Assembly: GCA_013178275.1 (NCBI GenBank)
Contig: JABLWZ010000002.1
Location: 1 to 64,000 of the forward strand
Reading direction: 5' to 3'
Length of the DNA stretch: 64,000 bases
DNA from: Bacillota bacterium
GTDB lineage: Bacteria; Bacillota; Ch66; Ch109
How positions within the stretch are numbered: the first letter of the stretch is position 1; the number at the start of each line of letters is the position of its first letter. The position numbers and the translations under genes were made by a program. Below are positions 1 to 8,789 of the stretch, piece after piece. Below the pieces are notes generated by a model. The model was given only the letters and a program-made list of their open reading frames with translations. It searched no databases and was not told the DNA's origin.

Positions 1-293
1 CTGTAGAAGCGAGTGAAAGCTGGCATCAGGGGTACCGTCAGCCCCAGCGGCAATAATCGAACCGCCTGAAATTGGAGCGACGGAAAGCTTGATCGGTAAA
101 TAAGAAAAATTGCACTTGGAGTTTAAAGGCAGGCACTTAAAAAGGAAAAATCCAGTTAATAACGAATACTTAAGCTTAAAATGTATTCGCCGGCGGTGCC
201 GGAATAATGCTGCTGGGGCAAAGGCAAGCTAAGTCTAAGTGTTTTTCGAGAAATCGCCAGAACCTCGATAAAGCAAGTTATAGGGGGATAATA
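1..293. other. Upstream region of pfkA
   Basis: No gene start is supported here. A short open frame on the plus strand ending with TAA at 54-56 could be the last 17 codons of an upstream gene, but it is too short to identify. The rest is non-coding leader for pfkA; no clear promoter could be picked by eye. Confidence 0.4.
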
Positions 294-1253
294 ATGAAAA
301 AAATAGCTCTGTTGACCAGTGGGGGAGACTCGCCGGGTATGAACGCCGCCATCCGAGCCGTGGTGCGAAAGTCTATCTACCACGGCGTGGAGCCGGTCGG
401 TATCCGGAGGGGCTACACGGGACTGATCGCCGATGACATGTTCCCGATGAACCTGGGTTCGGTGGCTGACATCATCCAGCGTGGGGGCACGATACTGCGT
501 ACCGCCAGGTCCCAGGAGTTCATGACCGTGGAGGGGCGCCAGCGCGCGGTGGCCAACCTACGCCAGCGCGAGATCGACGGTCTGGTGGTGATCGGAGGGG
601 ACGGCTCCTTTCGCGGGGCCATCGACCTGCACCGCATGGGGGTAAAGGTAGTGGGAGTGCCGGCCAGCATCGACAACGATATCCCGGGGACGGACTACGC
701 TATAGGTTTCGACACCGCCGTCAACACTGTTCTGGACGCCATCAACAAGATCCGCGACACCGCCACCTCGCACGAGCGGATATTCTTGATCGAGGTCATG
801 GGGCACCGCACCGGTTTTATCGCCATCAACGCCGGCCTGGCCGGCGGAGCGGAGACCATCCTGATACCCGAGCTGTCCTACGACCTGGACCAGATAGTCG
901 AAAAACTGCACCGCGGACAGGCGCGCGGGAAGCTCCACAGCATCATCCTGGTGGCGGAGGGAGCGGGGGATATCCTGGAGATAGGCCGCCAGATCAAAGA
1001 AAAGTCGGGGATGGACACCCGGGCCACCATCCTGGGGCACATCCAGCGGGGCGGATCACCCACCGCCACCGACCGCATCAACGCCAGCCGGCTGGCCGCC
1101 TTGGCGGTGGAACTCCTGATTGAAGGGGAAACCTGCAAGATGACGGGATTCGAGGCGGGGAGACTGACCAGCCGGGACCTGGAATACATGCTGACCGCTA
1201 AAAAGACACTGGACCAGAGCATACTTGAGCTTTCAAACATCCTGTCAATCTAG
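294..1253 (+). CDS. pfkA: ATP-dependent 6-phosphofructokinase
   Basis: This enzyme phosphorylates fructose 6-phosphate to fructose 1,6-bisphosphate in glycolysis. The 319-residue length matches bacterial PfkA. Seen in the sequence: the nucleotide-binding SGGDSPGMNA at residues 9-18, GGDGS at 101-105 (the Gly/Gly pattern of ATP-users, unlike PPi-users), and PASIDND at 123-129 with the catalytic Asp127; the usual Thr125 is Ser here. The start at 294 follows a GGGGGATAAT purine stretch and gives the standard N-terminus MKKIALLTSGG; an open frame extends further upstream but adds nothing family-like. It lies 17 bp before pyk and is very likely co-transcribed with it. A second, PPi-type phosphofructokinase is encoded at 13,778-15,058. 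Confidence 0.97.
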   Translation: MKKIALLTSGGDSPGMNAAIRAVVRKSIYHGVEPVGIRRGYTGLIADDMFPMNLGSVADIIQRGGTILRTARSQEFMTVEGRQRAVANLRQREIDGLVVIGGDGSFRGAIDLHRMGVKVVGVPASIDNDIPGTDYAIGFDTAVNTVLDAINKIRDTATSHERIFLIEVMGHRTGFIAINAGLAGGAETILIPELSYDLDQIVEKLHRGQARGKLHSIILVAEGAGDILEIGRQIKEKSGMDTRATILGHIQRGGSPTATDRINASRLAALAVELLIEGETCKMTGFEAGRLTSRDLEYMLTAKKTLDQSILELSNILSI

Positions 1254-1270
1254 GATTGAGGAGGGTTTAA

Positions 1271-3022
1271 ATGCGAAGAACCAAAATCGTCTGTACCATT
1301 GGACCCGCGAGTGAATCGGTAGAGGTCCTCGAACGCCTGATGCAGGAGGGCATGAACGTTGCCCGCCTGAACTTCTCCCACGGATCGCACCCGGAGCACC
1401 TGGCCCGGGTGGAGGCCATCCGTAAGGCGGCGCGAAACACCGGTATCAGGACCGCCATCATGCTGGACACCAAAGGGCCCGAGATACGTACCGGGGTCCT
1501 GAAGGCAGAGACCATCACCCTGGAAGAAGGGAAACAGATAACCCTCACCACGGAGGAGATCGCCGGGGATTCAAACCGTCTCAGCGTCAGCTACCAGGGA
1601 CTGCCCCAGGACGTGCAGCCCGGCAACATGATCCTGATCGCCGACGGCCTGATCGGGCTGGAGGTCATATCCGTGCGGGGGACGGAGATCATCTGTGAGG
1701 TTGTAAACGGGGGAGAGATAGGCAGCCGCAAGAACCTCAACGTCCCCGGGGCCTCCATCCGGCTGCCCGCCGTCACCGAAAAGGACATCGCGGACATCAA
1801 CTTCGCCATCGACCACCAGCTGGACTTTATCGCCGCCTCCTTCGTACGCAAGGCCTCCGACGTTCTGGAGATAAGAAAGCTGCTTGAGGACCGGGACTCC
1901 GACATCCACATCATCGCCAAGATCGAAAACCAGGAAGGGGTAGACAACCTGAGCGAGATAATCCAGGTGTCCGACGGGGTAATGGTGGCCCGGGGCGACC
2001 TGGGGGTGGAGATCCCTACCGAGGAGGTGCCCCTGGTGCAGAAGGTCATCATCCGGGCCTGCAACCAGGTGGGCAAACCCGTGGTCACCGCGACCCAGAT
2101 GCTGGAGTCGATGATCCGAAACCCGAGGCCCACCCGGGCGGAGGCCAGCGACGTGGCCAACGCTATCTTTGATGGGTCCGACGCCATCATGCTCTCTGGC
2201 GAGACCGCGGCCGGCAGATACCCGGTCGAAACCGTACGGACCATGGCCCGGATCGCCCGCCGGGCGGAGATGGCATTGAACTACCGGGAGATACTGAAGG
2301 AAAAGGTGATAGCCGCGCAGCCGACCATCACCGACGCGATAAGTCACGCCACCTGCACCACCGCCATGGACCTGGGGGCATCGGCGATTATCACCGCCAC
2401 CTCGTCCGGCTCCACCGCCCGGATCGTATCCAAGTATCGGCCGGGGTCTCCCATCATCGGGGTGACCACCCAGGAACGGGTGGCCAACAAGTTGTGCCTG
2501 GTCTGGGGAGTGATGCCGCTGCTGGCCAAGCCGACCCAGGGCACCGACATGATGATCGAGGAGGCCATCAACGGCAGCGTGGACGCCGGGCTGATCCGCA
2601 CCGGCGATCTGGTAGTGCTGACCGCCGGGGTCCCCATCGGAGTCCCCGGGAGCACCAACCTGATCAAGGTCCACGTGGTGGCCGACGTGCTGGTGCGGGG
2701 CATCGGGGTGGGCAGCCGGGCGATCGTGGGCAAGGCCTGCGTGGCATTGAACCCCGGCGAGGCCGTCTCCTGCATGCAGCAGGGGGACATCTTGGTCACG
2801 GTCAGCACTGATAAGGAATACATCCCCGCGATGGAAAAGGCGGGAGCGATAATCACCGAGGAGGGCGGGCTCACCTCCCACGCCGCGATCGTGGGCCTGA
2901 CCCTGGGCATCCCGGTGGTGGTGGGAGCCGCGGGGGCGGCCCGGATGCTGGTGAGCGGAGAAACCGTGACCGTGGACTGCACCAGGGGACTGATCTACAA
3001 AGGGGCTACCAAAGTCTTGTAA
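1271..3022 (+). CDS. pyk: Pyruvate kinase with C-terminal PEP-utiliser domain
   Basis: Pyruvate kinase transfers phosphate from PEP to ADP. The 583-residue protein is the long form common in Bacilli and Clostridia. It begins with RTKIVCTIGPASES, carries the metal and substrate site MVARGDLGVEIP around residues 237-248, the regulatory C domain, and then an extra PEP-utiliser swivelling-His-like domain (residues ~490-583) containing GGLTSHAAIVG. An RBS GGAGGG lies just upstream of ATG. It follows pfkA directly, making a two-gene glycolytic operon. Confidence 0.97.
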   Translation: MRRTKIVCTIGPASESVEVLERLMQEGMNVARLNFSHGSHPEHLARVEAIRKAARNTGIRTAIMLDTKGPEIRTGVLKAETITLEEGKQITLTTEEIAGDSNRLSVSYQGLPQDVQPGNMILIADGLIGLEVISVRGTEIICEVVNGGEIGSRKNLNVPGASIRLPAVTEKDIADINFAIDHQLDFIAASFVRKASDVLEIRKLLEDRDSDIHIIAKIENQEGVDNLSEIIQVSDGVMVARGDLGVEIPTEEVPLVQKVIIRACNQVGKPVVTATQMLESMIRNPRPTRAEASDVANAIFDGSDAIMLSGETAAGRYPVETVRTMARIARRAEMALNYREILKEKVIAAQPTITDAISHATCTTAMDLGASAIITATSSGSTARIVSKYRPGSPIIGVTTQERVANKLCLVWGVMPLLAKPTQGTDMMIEEAINGSVDAGLIRTGDLVVLTAGVPIGVPGSTNLIKVHVVADVLVRGIGVGSRAIVGKACVALNPGEAVSCMQQGDILVTVSTDKEYIPAMEKAGAIITEEGGLTSHAAIVGLTLGIPVVVGAAGAARMLVSGETVTVDCTRGLIYKGATKVL

Positions 3023-3032
3023 TATTTTTCTC

Positions 3033-3060
3033 CTGCCTAGCAGGATTTAGCAGGGCAGGT
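3033..3060. repeat. Short inverted repeat CCTGC...GCAGG
   Basis: After pyk the sequence CCTGCCTAGCAGG is a perfect dyad, followed by a second GCAGGGCAGG. It has no U-run, so it may be a weak terminator or a small dispersed hairpin. No other function is visible. Confidence 0.35.
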
Positions 3061-3140
3061 ATCGAACATTAATTAATTGACATAGAAGTGTACTTTATTT
3101 GATATGCGGTAATACACGTAGACTAAAAGGAGGTGAAGAG

Positions 3141-3434
3141 ATGGAGTCTTTTATGCCGTTAATCGAACTGACGATTATTATAGTATCTATCCTGGTCTTT
3201 GCCAAACTGGCGGGCGTGTTTAAGAAGCTTACTCTTTCGGCGGGCTTCAAAAAATGGGCCACGATCTTATCCCTGTTGGTCCTTATCGCATTGAACCTTG
3301 GGGTTTCCATGTACAAGACAGAGCACATGACAGCACAAAACTGGCAGATGCAGAACATTTTTGTTGGGGTCGGCTTGTTTGCCGTGATCATCTTTGCTCT
3401 GGCTTTGATGTCGAGCAGCAAGGACGGCGCTTAA
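3141..3434 (+). CDS. Small membrane protein of unknown function
   Basis: This 97-residue protein is not recognised. It has about three hydrophobic segments: near residues 6-24, 40-58 and 73-91. ATG 3141 is preferred over an upstream in-frame start because AGGAGGTGAAGAG lies immediately before it. A strong terminator follows, so it may be a single-gene unit. Confidence 0.7.
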   Translation: MESFMPLIELTIIIVSILVFAKLAGVFKKLTLSAGFKKWATILSLLVLIALNLGVSMYKTEHMTAQNWQMQNIFVGVGLFAVIIFALALMSSSKDGA

Positions 3435-3476
3435 TCCTTTTGAATCGCGTTCAGCAAGATTATTCTTTTTAGGTTT

Positions 3477-3505
3477 AAAACCGCTGGCCTTTCACCAGCG
3501 GTTTT
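3477..3505 (+). terminator. Rho-independent terminator
   Basis: The dyad AAAACCGCTGG / CCAGCGGTTTT with a 7-base loop ends in a T-run, just after the small membrane protein gene. Confidence 0.85.
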
Positions 3506-3543
3506 AGAATCTCTATCCTGACTCAGAAAGAAGGCGGTTTTAG

Positions 3544-3936
3544 TTGTTCCCTAAGATACTGGTTCCAATCGATGGTTCCCCGTTGTCCATGAAGGCCATC
3601 GATATCGCGCAGGGGTTGATACAGTCAGGCCGCGGCAACCGGCTGACACTGCTCCACGTAACCAGCGACGAAGACGACCTGATCGAAAAGACTCAGAAAT
3701 TTGCCGAACAGGTGCTGGACGAAGGGATGAAACGGGTCGCCCCCGGCGTCCAGGTGGATATCGAGATGCAGGTGGGCAAGCCGCCTGACACCATCAGCCA
3801 GGCGGCGCAGGCGGGCAGATACGACCTGATAGTCATGGGAACCCGGGGACTGTCCCCCCTCAAGGGGATTCTGATAGGAAGCGTCAGCGCCAAGGTTTCC
3901 GCACTGTCTCCCTGCCATGTATTTCTTGTCAAGTAG
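3544..3936 (+). CDS. Universal stress protein (UspA family)
   Basis: This 130-residue single-domain Usp protein starts MFPKILVPIDGS and ends with the nucleotide-binding loop GTRGLSPLKGILIGSVS (residues ~99-115, G-2x-G-9x-G-S type), which predicts ATP binding. TTG is the start; AAGAAGGCGG lies upstream. The role is general stress adaptation; no target can be inferred. The next gene (nitroreductase) is 40 bp downstream on the same strand. Confidence 0.88.
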   Translation: MFPKILVPIDGSPLSMKAIDIAQGLIQSGRGNRLTLLHVTSDEDDLIEKTQKFAEQVLDEGMKRVAPGVQVDIEMQVGKPPDTISQAAQAGRYDLIVMGTRGLSPLKGILIGSVSAKVSALSPCHVFLVK

Positions 3937-3976
3937 GGACAAAGAATAACCGGGAATATAAGACTGGAGGTGTGCT

Positions 3977-4549
3977 GTGGAATTCTACGACGTTGTGCAT
4001 CGCCGGCGGGCCGTCCGCCGGTACAGGTCTGACCCGGTGCCCAAAGAGGCGCTCGCCCGTATTTTTGACGCCGCCAACTGGGCCCCTTCGGGCATGAATA
4101 AGCAGCAGTGGGAGTTCCTGGTCGTCAGCGGCGGGAAGCTGGCCCAGATGGGGGACAGCTACGGAAAGATAGCCGAGGGCTACACCGCCTCGTGGGACGA
4201 CGATAAGGAGCGGCAGCGGTTTATAAACTTCGCGAAGTCCTTCGGCGGAGCCCCGATGCTGGTGGTGGCCCTCGCCCCCGCCAGTTCGAACCCGGCAATG
4301 CGCAAGATGCACCTGGAGAGCGTCAGCGCTGCCCTGGAAAACCTGCTCCTGGCCGCCTGCGCCGAGGGGCTGGGCACCTGCTGGATGACCGGGCCGCTGA
4401 ACGACGAACCCGCTCTCAGGAGGATACTGGAGGTCCCGGAGGAGAAAGAGTTCGTGGCCGTGACCCCGCTGGGGTATCCCGCCCAGGAGGCGCCACCCCC
4501 GCCCCGGGTCGACCCCGATATGAGCGTCAAGGTCAGGTACCTGGATTGA
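3977..4549 (+). CDS. Nitroreductase family flavoprotein
   Basis: This 190-residue protein of the NAD(P)H-dependent FMN nitroreductase family is a probable cytoplasmic homodimer. The N-terminus has RRAVRRYRSDPVP (FMN phosphate contact), followed by APSGMNKQQWEF and the C-terminal glycine-rich G-LGTCWMTGP region. GTG start with GGAGGTG 6 bases upstream. The substrate is unknown. Confidence 0.88.
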   Translation: MEFYDVVHRRRAVRRYRSDPVPKEALARIFDAANWAPSGMNKQQWEFLVVSGGKLAQMGDSYGKIAEGYTASWDDDKERQRFINFAKSFGGAPMLVVALAPASSNPAMRKMHLESVSAALENLLLAACAEGLGTCWMTGPLNDEPALRRILEVPEEKEFVAVTPLGYPAQEAPPPPRVDPDMSVKVRYLD

Positions 4550-4570
4550 TCGTAGTTAAATAGTCTCAGC

Positions 4571-4591
4571 ACCCCGGCCGGAAACCGGGGT
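4571..4591 (+). terminator. Probable terminator after nitroreductase
   Basis: ACCCCGG / CCGGGGT hairpin with a short T-stretch. The following 210 bases to 4803 hold no gene I can support. Confidence 0.6.
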
Positions 4592-4803
4592 TTACCTTGT
4601 CCAGAATTATCCTCTTTATCATCCAGAGGGTAGAGGGGTATCGGAACCGCGAAGCATCAGACGAAGTACCCCGGAGCGGGACCGGAATAACGATACTGGT
4701 TAATAGACGATCAAATCTCACTTCCTTTTTATCCCAGAGGAAAACCTAACAATTTGGAGAATATAGGAAAAGTTGCATAAGATACAGAGGAGCTGAGCAT
4801 CGG

Positions 4804-5592
4804 ATGGCATGGAAGACTTTACTGCTAGAGAAACGTGACCAGGTGGCGGTACTCACCCTGAACCAGCCAGAAAAAAGAAACGCCATGACCATGGAAATGG
4901 GGCTGGAGTTCAAGTCGGCGATCGAAACCCTTAAGCAGGACCGGGAGGTCCGGGTGCTGCTGATCACGGGCCGGGGTTCTTCCTTCAGCGCGGGGGGAGA
5001 CCTGCAGTCCGCTTTCGACCAGTTCGAGGCCCCGGCGGCGGAGGCCAAGGCCAACATTATAAGGTTTTACAAGACCTTCCTGTCGGTGAAGGAGCTTGAG
5101 ATACCCACCATCGCGGCACTTAAGGGCCATACCATCGGGGCGGCGCTGTGCCTGGCCCTGGCCTGCGACATGCGGGTGGCGGCCGCTGATACCCAGATGT
5201 CGATGTCCTTCATCAAGATCGGCATCCACCCCGGGATGGGCGCCTCCTACTCGCTGCCCCGCCTGGTGGGGACCGCCAGGGCCTTTGAGATGTGCCTGAC
5301 CGGCGACCCGATCGACGCTGCCGAGGCGCTTCGCATCGGGCTGGTCAACCAGGTGGTCGAGACCGGGCAGCTTGATGACGCCGCCTTCAAACTGGCGCTC
5401 CGCATCGCCAGAAACCCCGCGGTCCCGGCCCGATACCTGAAGCGCTCCATCTACCAGGCCCTCGACACCGACCTGGAGAGGGCGCTGGACTACGAGTCCT
5501 CCGCCCAGGTGATATGTTCCCTGACCGAGGACATGAAGGAAGGGCTGGCGGCGGCCCGGGAGAAAAGGAAACCGGTGTTCAAGGGGTATTAG
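4804..5592 (+). CDS. Enoyl-CoA hydratase/isomerase family protein
   Basis: This crotonase-fold protein has 262 residues, the usual length. Oxyanion-hole segments are visible at SSFSAGGDLQS (~residues 59-69) and KGHTIGAALCLALACDM (~107-123). Of the two catalytic Glu of classical hydratases, the one in AFEMCLTGD is present. The other, normally in a PE(I) motif before the GGG loop, is replaced (MSMSFIKIG), so classical hydratase activity is doubtful and another crotonase reaction is possible. It lies 25 bp upstream of a spermidine-synthase-like gene. Confidence 0.88.
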   Translation: MAWKTLLLEKRDQVAVLTLNQPEKRNAMTMEMGLEFKSAIETLKQDREVRVLLITGRGSSFSAGGDLQSAFDQFEAPAAEAKANIIRFYKTFLSVKELEIPTIAALKGHTIGAALCLALACDMRVAAADTQMSMSFIKIGIHPGMGASYSLPRLVGTARAFEMCLTGDPIDAAEALRIGLVNQVVETGQLDDAAFKLALRIARNPAVPARYLKRSIYQALDTDLERALDYESSAQVICSLTEDMKEGLAAAREKRKPVFKGY

Positions 5593-5617
5593 AGCAGCGG
5601 CAACGGCAGAGGTTTTT

Positions 5618-6457
5618 ATGGTAGACTTCAACCGGTGGAAAAAGCTGATCGACAGCAACCGGGAACAGCTGGAGCGCATGATCCAGTCTGGCGAGACCAC
5701 CCGGTTCAAGGCCAAAAGCCGGTTTAACCGCATCTCGGTGGTCGACAAGTCGGGCATCCGGATGCTGAAGTTCGACAACATGACCCAGACCGCGGTAGAT
5801 ATCGAGGACGGGTACCGGAACCGCCTGAAGTACATCGATTATCTGCACCTCCCGATGGCGTTCACCCTCGACCCCGCCAGGGTGCTGATAATCGGACTGG
5901 GCGGGGGTGCGCTGCCCCGGCGGATGTGGATGGATTACCCGCGGCTGTCGATTAGCGTGGTGGAGATCGATCCCAAGGTGGTGGAGGTGGCTTACGTCTA
6001 CTTCGACCTGCCTCGGGACCCGCGGCTTTCGGTCTTCGTGGACGACGGCCGGGAATACCTGGGTAAGGACCAAACCGTATACGATCAGATTATCATCGAC
6101 GCCTTCAACACCGATTCCATACCCTCGGACCTCATCACCGACGGCTTCATGCGCACCGTAAAGGCCCACCTCGGGGCCGACGGGGTGATGGCCATCAACG
6201 TCATCGGGGCGGTAGGCGGTACCGAGAGCTTTGGCTTCGAATCCATCAAAAGGACCGTCAGCCGGATCTGGGACCGGGTCTTTACCTTCCCCATCGGGAT
6301 TCATAAGACCGGCGACCTGGACCGGGTGAGGAACATAATCATGGTGGCCACCGACCAGGAGGTAGACGCGGGGGTCATCGAGGACCGGGTGAAGGGGAGG
6401 GCCCAGGGGCGGGTCAGCGTCCCCGGTTTCGAAGAGTTCTATAAGGACCTGTTATAG
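5618..6457 (+). CDS. Spermidine synthase-like methyltransferase-fold protein
   Basis: The 279-residue protein has the class I SAM/dcSAM fold of polyamine aminopropyltransferases: LIIGLGGGALPRRM (~residues 90-103), VVEIDPKVVEVA (acidic residue binding the nucleoside) and DDGREYL. The active-site segment reads DAFNTDSIP rather than the typical D-S-T-D-P, so the acceptor could differ from putrescine. The ~80-residue N-terminal extension is typical of fused or orphan SpeE homologues. Polyamine synthesis is the default inference; no speD or speA gene is nearby. Confidence 0.8.
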   Translation: MVDFNRWKKLIDSNREQLERMIQSGETTRFKAKSRFNRISVVDKSGIRMLKFDNMTQTAVDIEDGYRNRLKYIDYLHLPMAFTLDPARVLIIGLGGGALPRRMWMDYPRLSISVVEIDPKVVEVAYVYFDLPRDPRLSVFVDDGREYLGKDQTVYDQIIIDAFNTDSIPSDLITDGFMRTVKAHLGADGVMAINVIGAVGGTESFGFESIKRTVSRIWDRVFTFPIGIHKTGDLDRVRNIIMVATDQEVDAGVIEDRVKGRAQGRVSVPGFEEFYKDLL

Positions 6458-6466
6458 ATAAACAAA

Positions 6467-6522
6467 AGCAGACACGTTGGCGGAAAAACCCCTCGTCTTT
6501 CCCGCCAACGCGTCAGTCTGCT
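6467..6522. terminator. Bidirectional terminator
   Basis: A long dyad (AGCAGAC...GTTGGCGG / CCGCCAAC...GTCTGCT) separates two convergent genes ending at 6457 (+) and 6524 (-). Confidence 0.8.
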
Positions 6523-6523
6523 C

Positions 6524-7597
6524 TTACTCCGTCAGGTTCGCTACCCGGAGGCCGAAGTAATCGCCTTCGTCGTACGACACCTCGCCGGCTCCCACATTGA
6601 GGTTCTCCAGGAACCTTCCCTCGAACCAGAAGGTCTCGTAATAGCTGTTCTTGTGGACCGATTCCAGATAGAAGCCCACGAAACCGATGATCTTTATCTG
6701 TGTGTTTTCTTTGGTGTTGCGCGACAGCATTTTCTCCACCACCGGTATCAGCATGACCCGGGGGTCGCCGACCTTGGCCTTGGTATAGTCGGTGTTGGGG
6801 TCAGCGGCAATCCTCTTGGCGAAGGTGTCGACGGATGGGATACCGCCGCTGGAGGGAGCGTAGTACAGCATATGGTCATTGATCTTAAAGGTCTCGTGAT
6901 AGCCGTGCTCCAGGTATTTCAGGTACTCCTGGAACTCGGCTGAGGGGTTCGAACCCGCCTTGATCTTCACATTCATGTAATCGAACTGATACGGGTACGG
7001 GTTGCTCTTCGGATATAACGAGTACTTGGCCCGGTAATCGTCGGGGTAGCTGTAGCCGCTTGGATACGGACCATCGCCATACATCCTCATCACATAGACG
7101 TGATCGAAATCGAACGATGTCGGCTTAGGTATCACAAAGGGCACGATCCAGGGCACGCTGGCCGCGATCCCGATACTGGCGGCGGCATGGGCGCCGAGGG
7201 TATTCGATTCCACGCCGAGGACGCCAGCGAAAAGGGTCGGCACGTCGCGTTCGATATCGACCTGGATGGACATCTTGTTCGAGGGTATCGTCACAAACAC
7301 CCGGTCCCCGTCCAAGCCGTTAGCCGCCGCGTAGCTCCGCGCGACATCCTCGGCCTCATCCGGGTCATTGGGCAGTTCCTGGGCCCCGGCCAGAGCGGCG
7401 GCGTCGGCCGCGTTCTGCAGGGAACTCTTATTGACCGCCATATTTCCCACATCGATAGCCAGAGCGGAAAACCCGAGCAGTACCACGAGTACCATTGCGC
7501 ACAAAACCATCGACTGGCCGGACTCTCCCATAAGCGATCTGATCCTGGCAAACACCGCCGGTTTACCCCCCATCGAACAATGAAAATGCATACCCAC
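6524..7597 (-). CDS. TadE/TadG-like pilus or secreted protein
   Basis: The 357-residue protein begins (residues ~25-80) with the Tad domain signature: GESGQSM, a hydrophobic helix LCAMVLVVLLGFSALAIDVG, then NAADAAALAGAQEL. Such proteins are membrane-anchored and linked to Flp/Tad pilus assembly. No other tad genes are nearby. The rest is an extracellular domain rich in Tyr/Pro with no recognised motif. The start is uncertain: GTG 7597 or an internal ATG 24 bases on; neither has a strong RBS. Confidence 0.72.
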   Translation of the reverse strand: MGMHFHCSMGGKPAVFARIRSLMGESGQSMVLCAMVLVVLLGFSALAIDVGNMAVNKSSLQNAADAAALAGAQELPNDPDEAEDVARSYAAANGLDGDRVFVTIPSNKMSIQVDIERDVPTLFAGVLGVESNTLGAHAAASIGIAASVPWIVPFVIPKPTSFDFDHVYVMRMYGDGPYPSGYSYPDDYRAKYSLYPKSNPYPYQFDYMNVKIKAGSNPSAEFQEYLKYLEHGYHETFKINDHMLYYAPSSGGIPSVDTFAKRIAADPNTDYTKAKVGDPRVMLIPVVEKMLSRNTKENTQIKIIGFVGFYLESVHKNSYYETFWFEGRFLENLNVGAGEVSYDEGDYFGLRVANLTE

Positions 7598-7788
7598 TTA
7601 ACCCTGACACCCGGACCGGTCCCTTTTAAATTAACAAAACAACTTTAAAAACTATAATGCTTAAAATATAAGCCATCAATCTTATAGTGGATGTGAATCC
7701 ATTATAAGTTGATGGCCATAGCTGTGATACCAGTCCCCAGTCCCTATTTAATAGGCACCAGGTCCCGTTTTTTCCTAAAAGATTATAC

Positions 7789-8724
7789 TTATAATTTCAA
7801 GTCTATAATCTCCTTCAAGGCCCGGACGGTCTGGTCGGTAAAACCCCACTGCCCGACGTCGATCCGCCGGTCGAGCTTTTTATCGTTGTGGCCATCCAGT
7901 TCACCCCTGCCGGTGTAAGGGTTGGGATATTCGACCAGCACCGCCTTGCCGTAGTTCGCCGCCCAGCCGATAAAGAACCCGGGGTAGATCACCTTTTCCC
8001 ACGGGTCGATCTGAACGCCCAGGTTGCGCCGAAAGACCTGGGATACCTCCGGGTCGCCCGCCGCGGAGTTTATCCATCCCTGGAAGTCGATTATCAGGTC
8101 GGGTCTTTCCTTCAGTACCAGATCGCGCAGGGCCGCGCCCTCGGGGGAGGAGAACGGCTTAGTCCCGGTCAGGTTGCGGGTGTTTTTTCGCACCTTGAAG
8201 CGGTAGTCGAAGTCCATGTTCATGTCGATGCCCAGGGAAACCTGGCAGCGGCCGGGCCCCTCGCAGGTCCAGCCCTCGTATACCCCATCGGGATTGGCGC
8301 AGGGCACTATCAGGAGTTCGTAGGACTTGAGTTCTGAGCGGTGGGCCTGGAAGTATTCCAACGTCCCCTGGGCTATCTTCACCAGTTCCTCCCCGTCACG
8401 GTACCAGGCGTCCTCGAACCCGTGGATGCCGAACACGCACATTATCTTTCGCGGCTGGGCGGTCTCCCCGCTGTTTATCCGATAGGCCTTTAGCTGTCGG
8501 GAGTGTCCGCTCTTCCCGTAAACCAGGGCGGTAAACGCGCCGGGGCCGGAAGGAGCTGAAGCCGGCGGAGCCGTCGGGACAGACGGGGAGGAGGCCGGGT
8601 CCCCGGCCTCCTCGACGGGAGCGGGAGGAGGCGCCAGGGAGGAACGGTACCTGGCGTAGTAAGCGGCTGACCCCCCCAGCAGCAGGAGGATCAACAGAAG
8701 CGACAACATCCGGAGACTCTTCAT
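7789..8724 (-). CDS. M14-family zinc carboxypeptidase-like protein, membrane-anchored
   Basis: About 311 residues. An N-terminal membrane anchor (LLLILLLLGGSAAYYA) is followed by a Pro/Ala/Ser linker and an M14 fold. The first zinc pair is present as HGFED (H-x-x-E), followed by PCANPDGVYEG and the catalytic Glu in VLVEYPN. The third zinc ligand, normally His in a D-[IL]-H-S context, reads IDFQGW (Gln), and the Asn-Arg pair of the DLNRNF motif reads DMNMDF. The protein may therefore be a degenerate or altered-specificity enzyme acting on cell-wall peptides. The internal ATG at 8724 is preferred because TGTGAGG sits 6 bases before it. Confidence 0.72.
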   Translation of the reverse strand: MKSLRMLSLLLILLLLGGSAAYYARYRSSLAPPPAPVEEAGDPASSPSVPTAPPASAPSGPGAFTALVYGKSGHSRQLKAYRINSGETAQPRKIMCVFGIHGFEDAWYRDGEELVKIAQGTLEYFQAHRSELKSYELLIVPCANPDGVYEGWTCEGPGRCQVSLGIDMNMDFDYRFKVRKNTRNLTGTKPFSSPEGAALRDLVLKERPDLIIDFQGWINSAAGDPEVSQVFRRNLGVQIDPWEKVIYPGFFIGWAANYGKAVLVEYPNPYTGRGELDGHNDKKLDRRIDVGQWGFTDQTVRALKEIIDLKL

Positions 8725-8789
8725 ATCAGACCTCACAATCGTATTATATATAGGCCAAAGCGGGTAAACTGCTGTAGGAGGTTGAAATC

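Noticed and set aside
3..56. Possible C-terminal tail of an upstream gene
   Set aside because: Only 17 codons, no recognisable motif; reported only as part of the upstream region.
1571..2881. 436-codon open frame antisense to pyk
   Set aside because: Shadow frame of a GC-rich gene; composition His/Gly/Asp-rich with no domain. pyk on the plus strand is certain.
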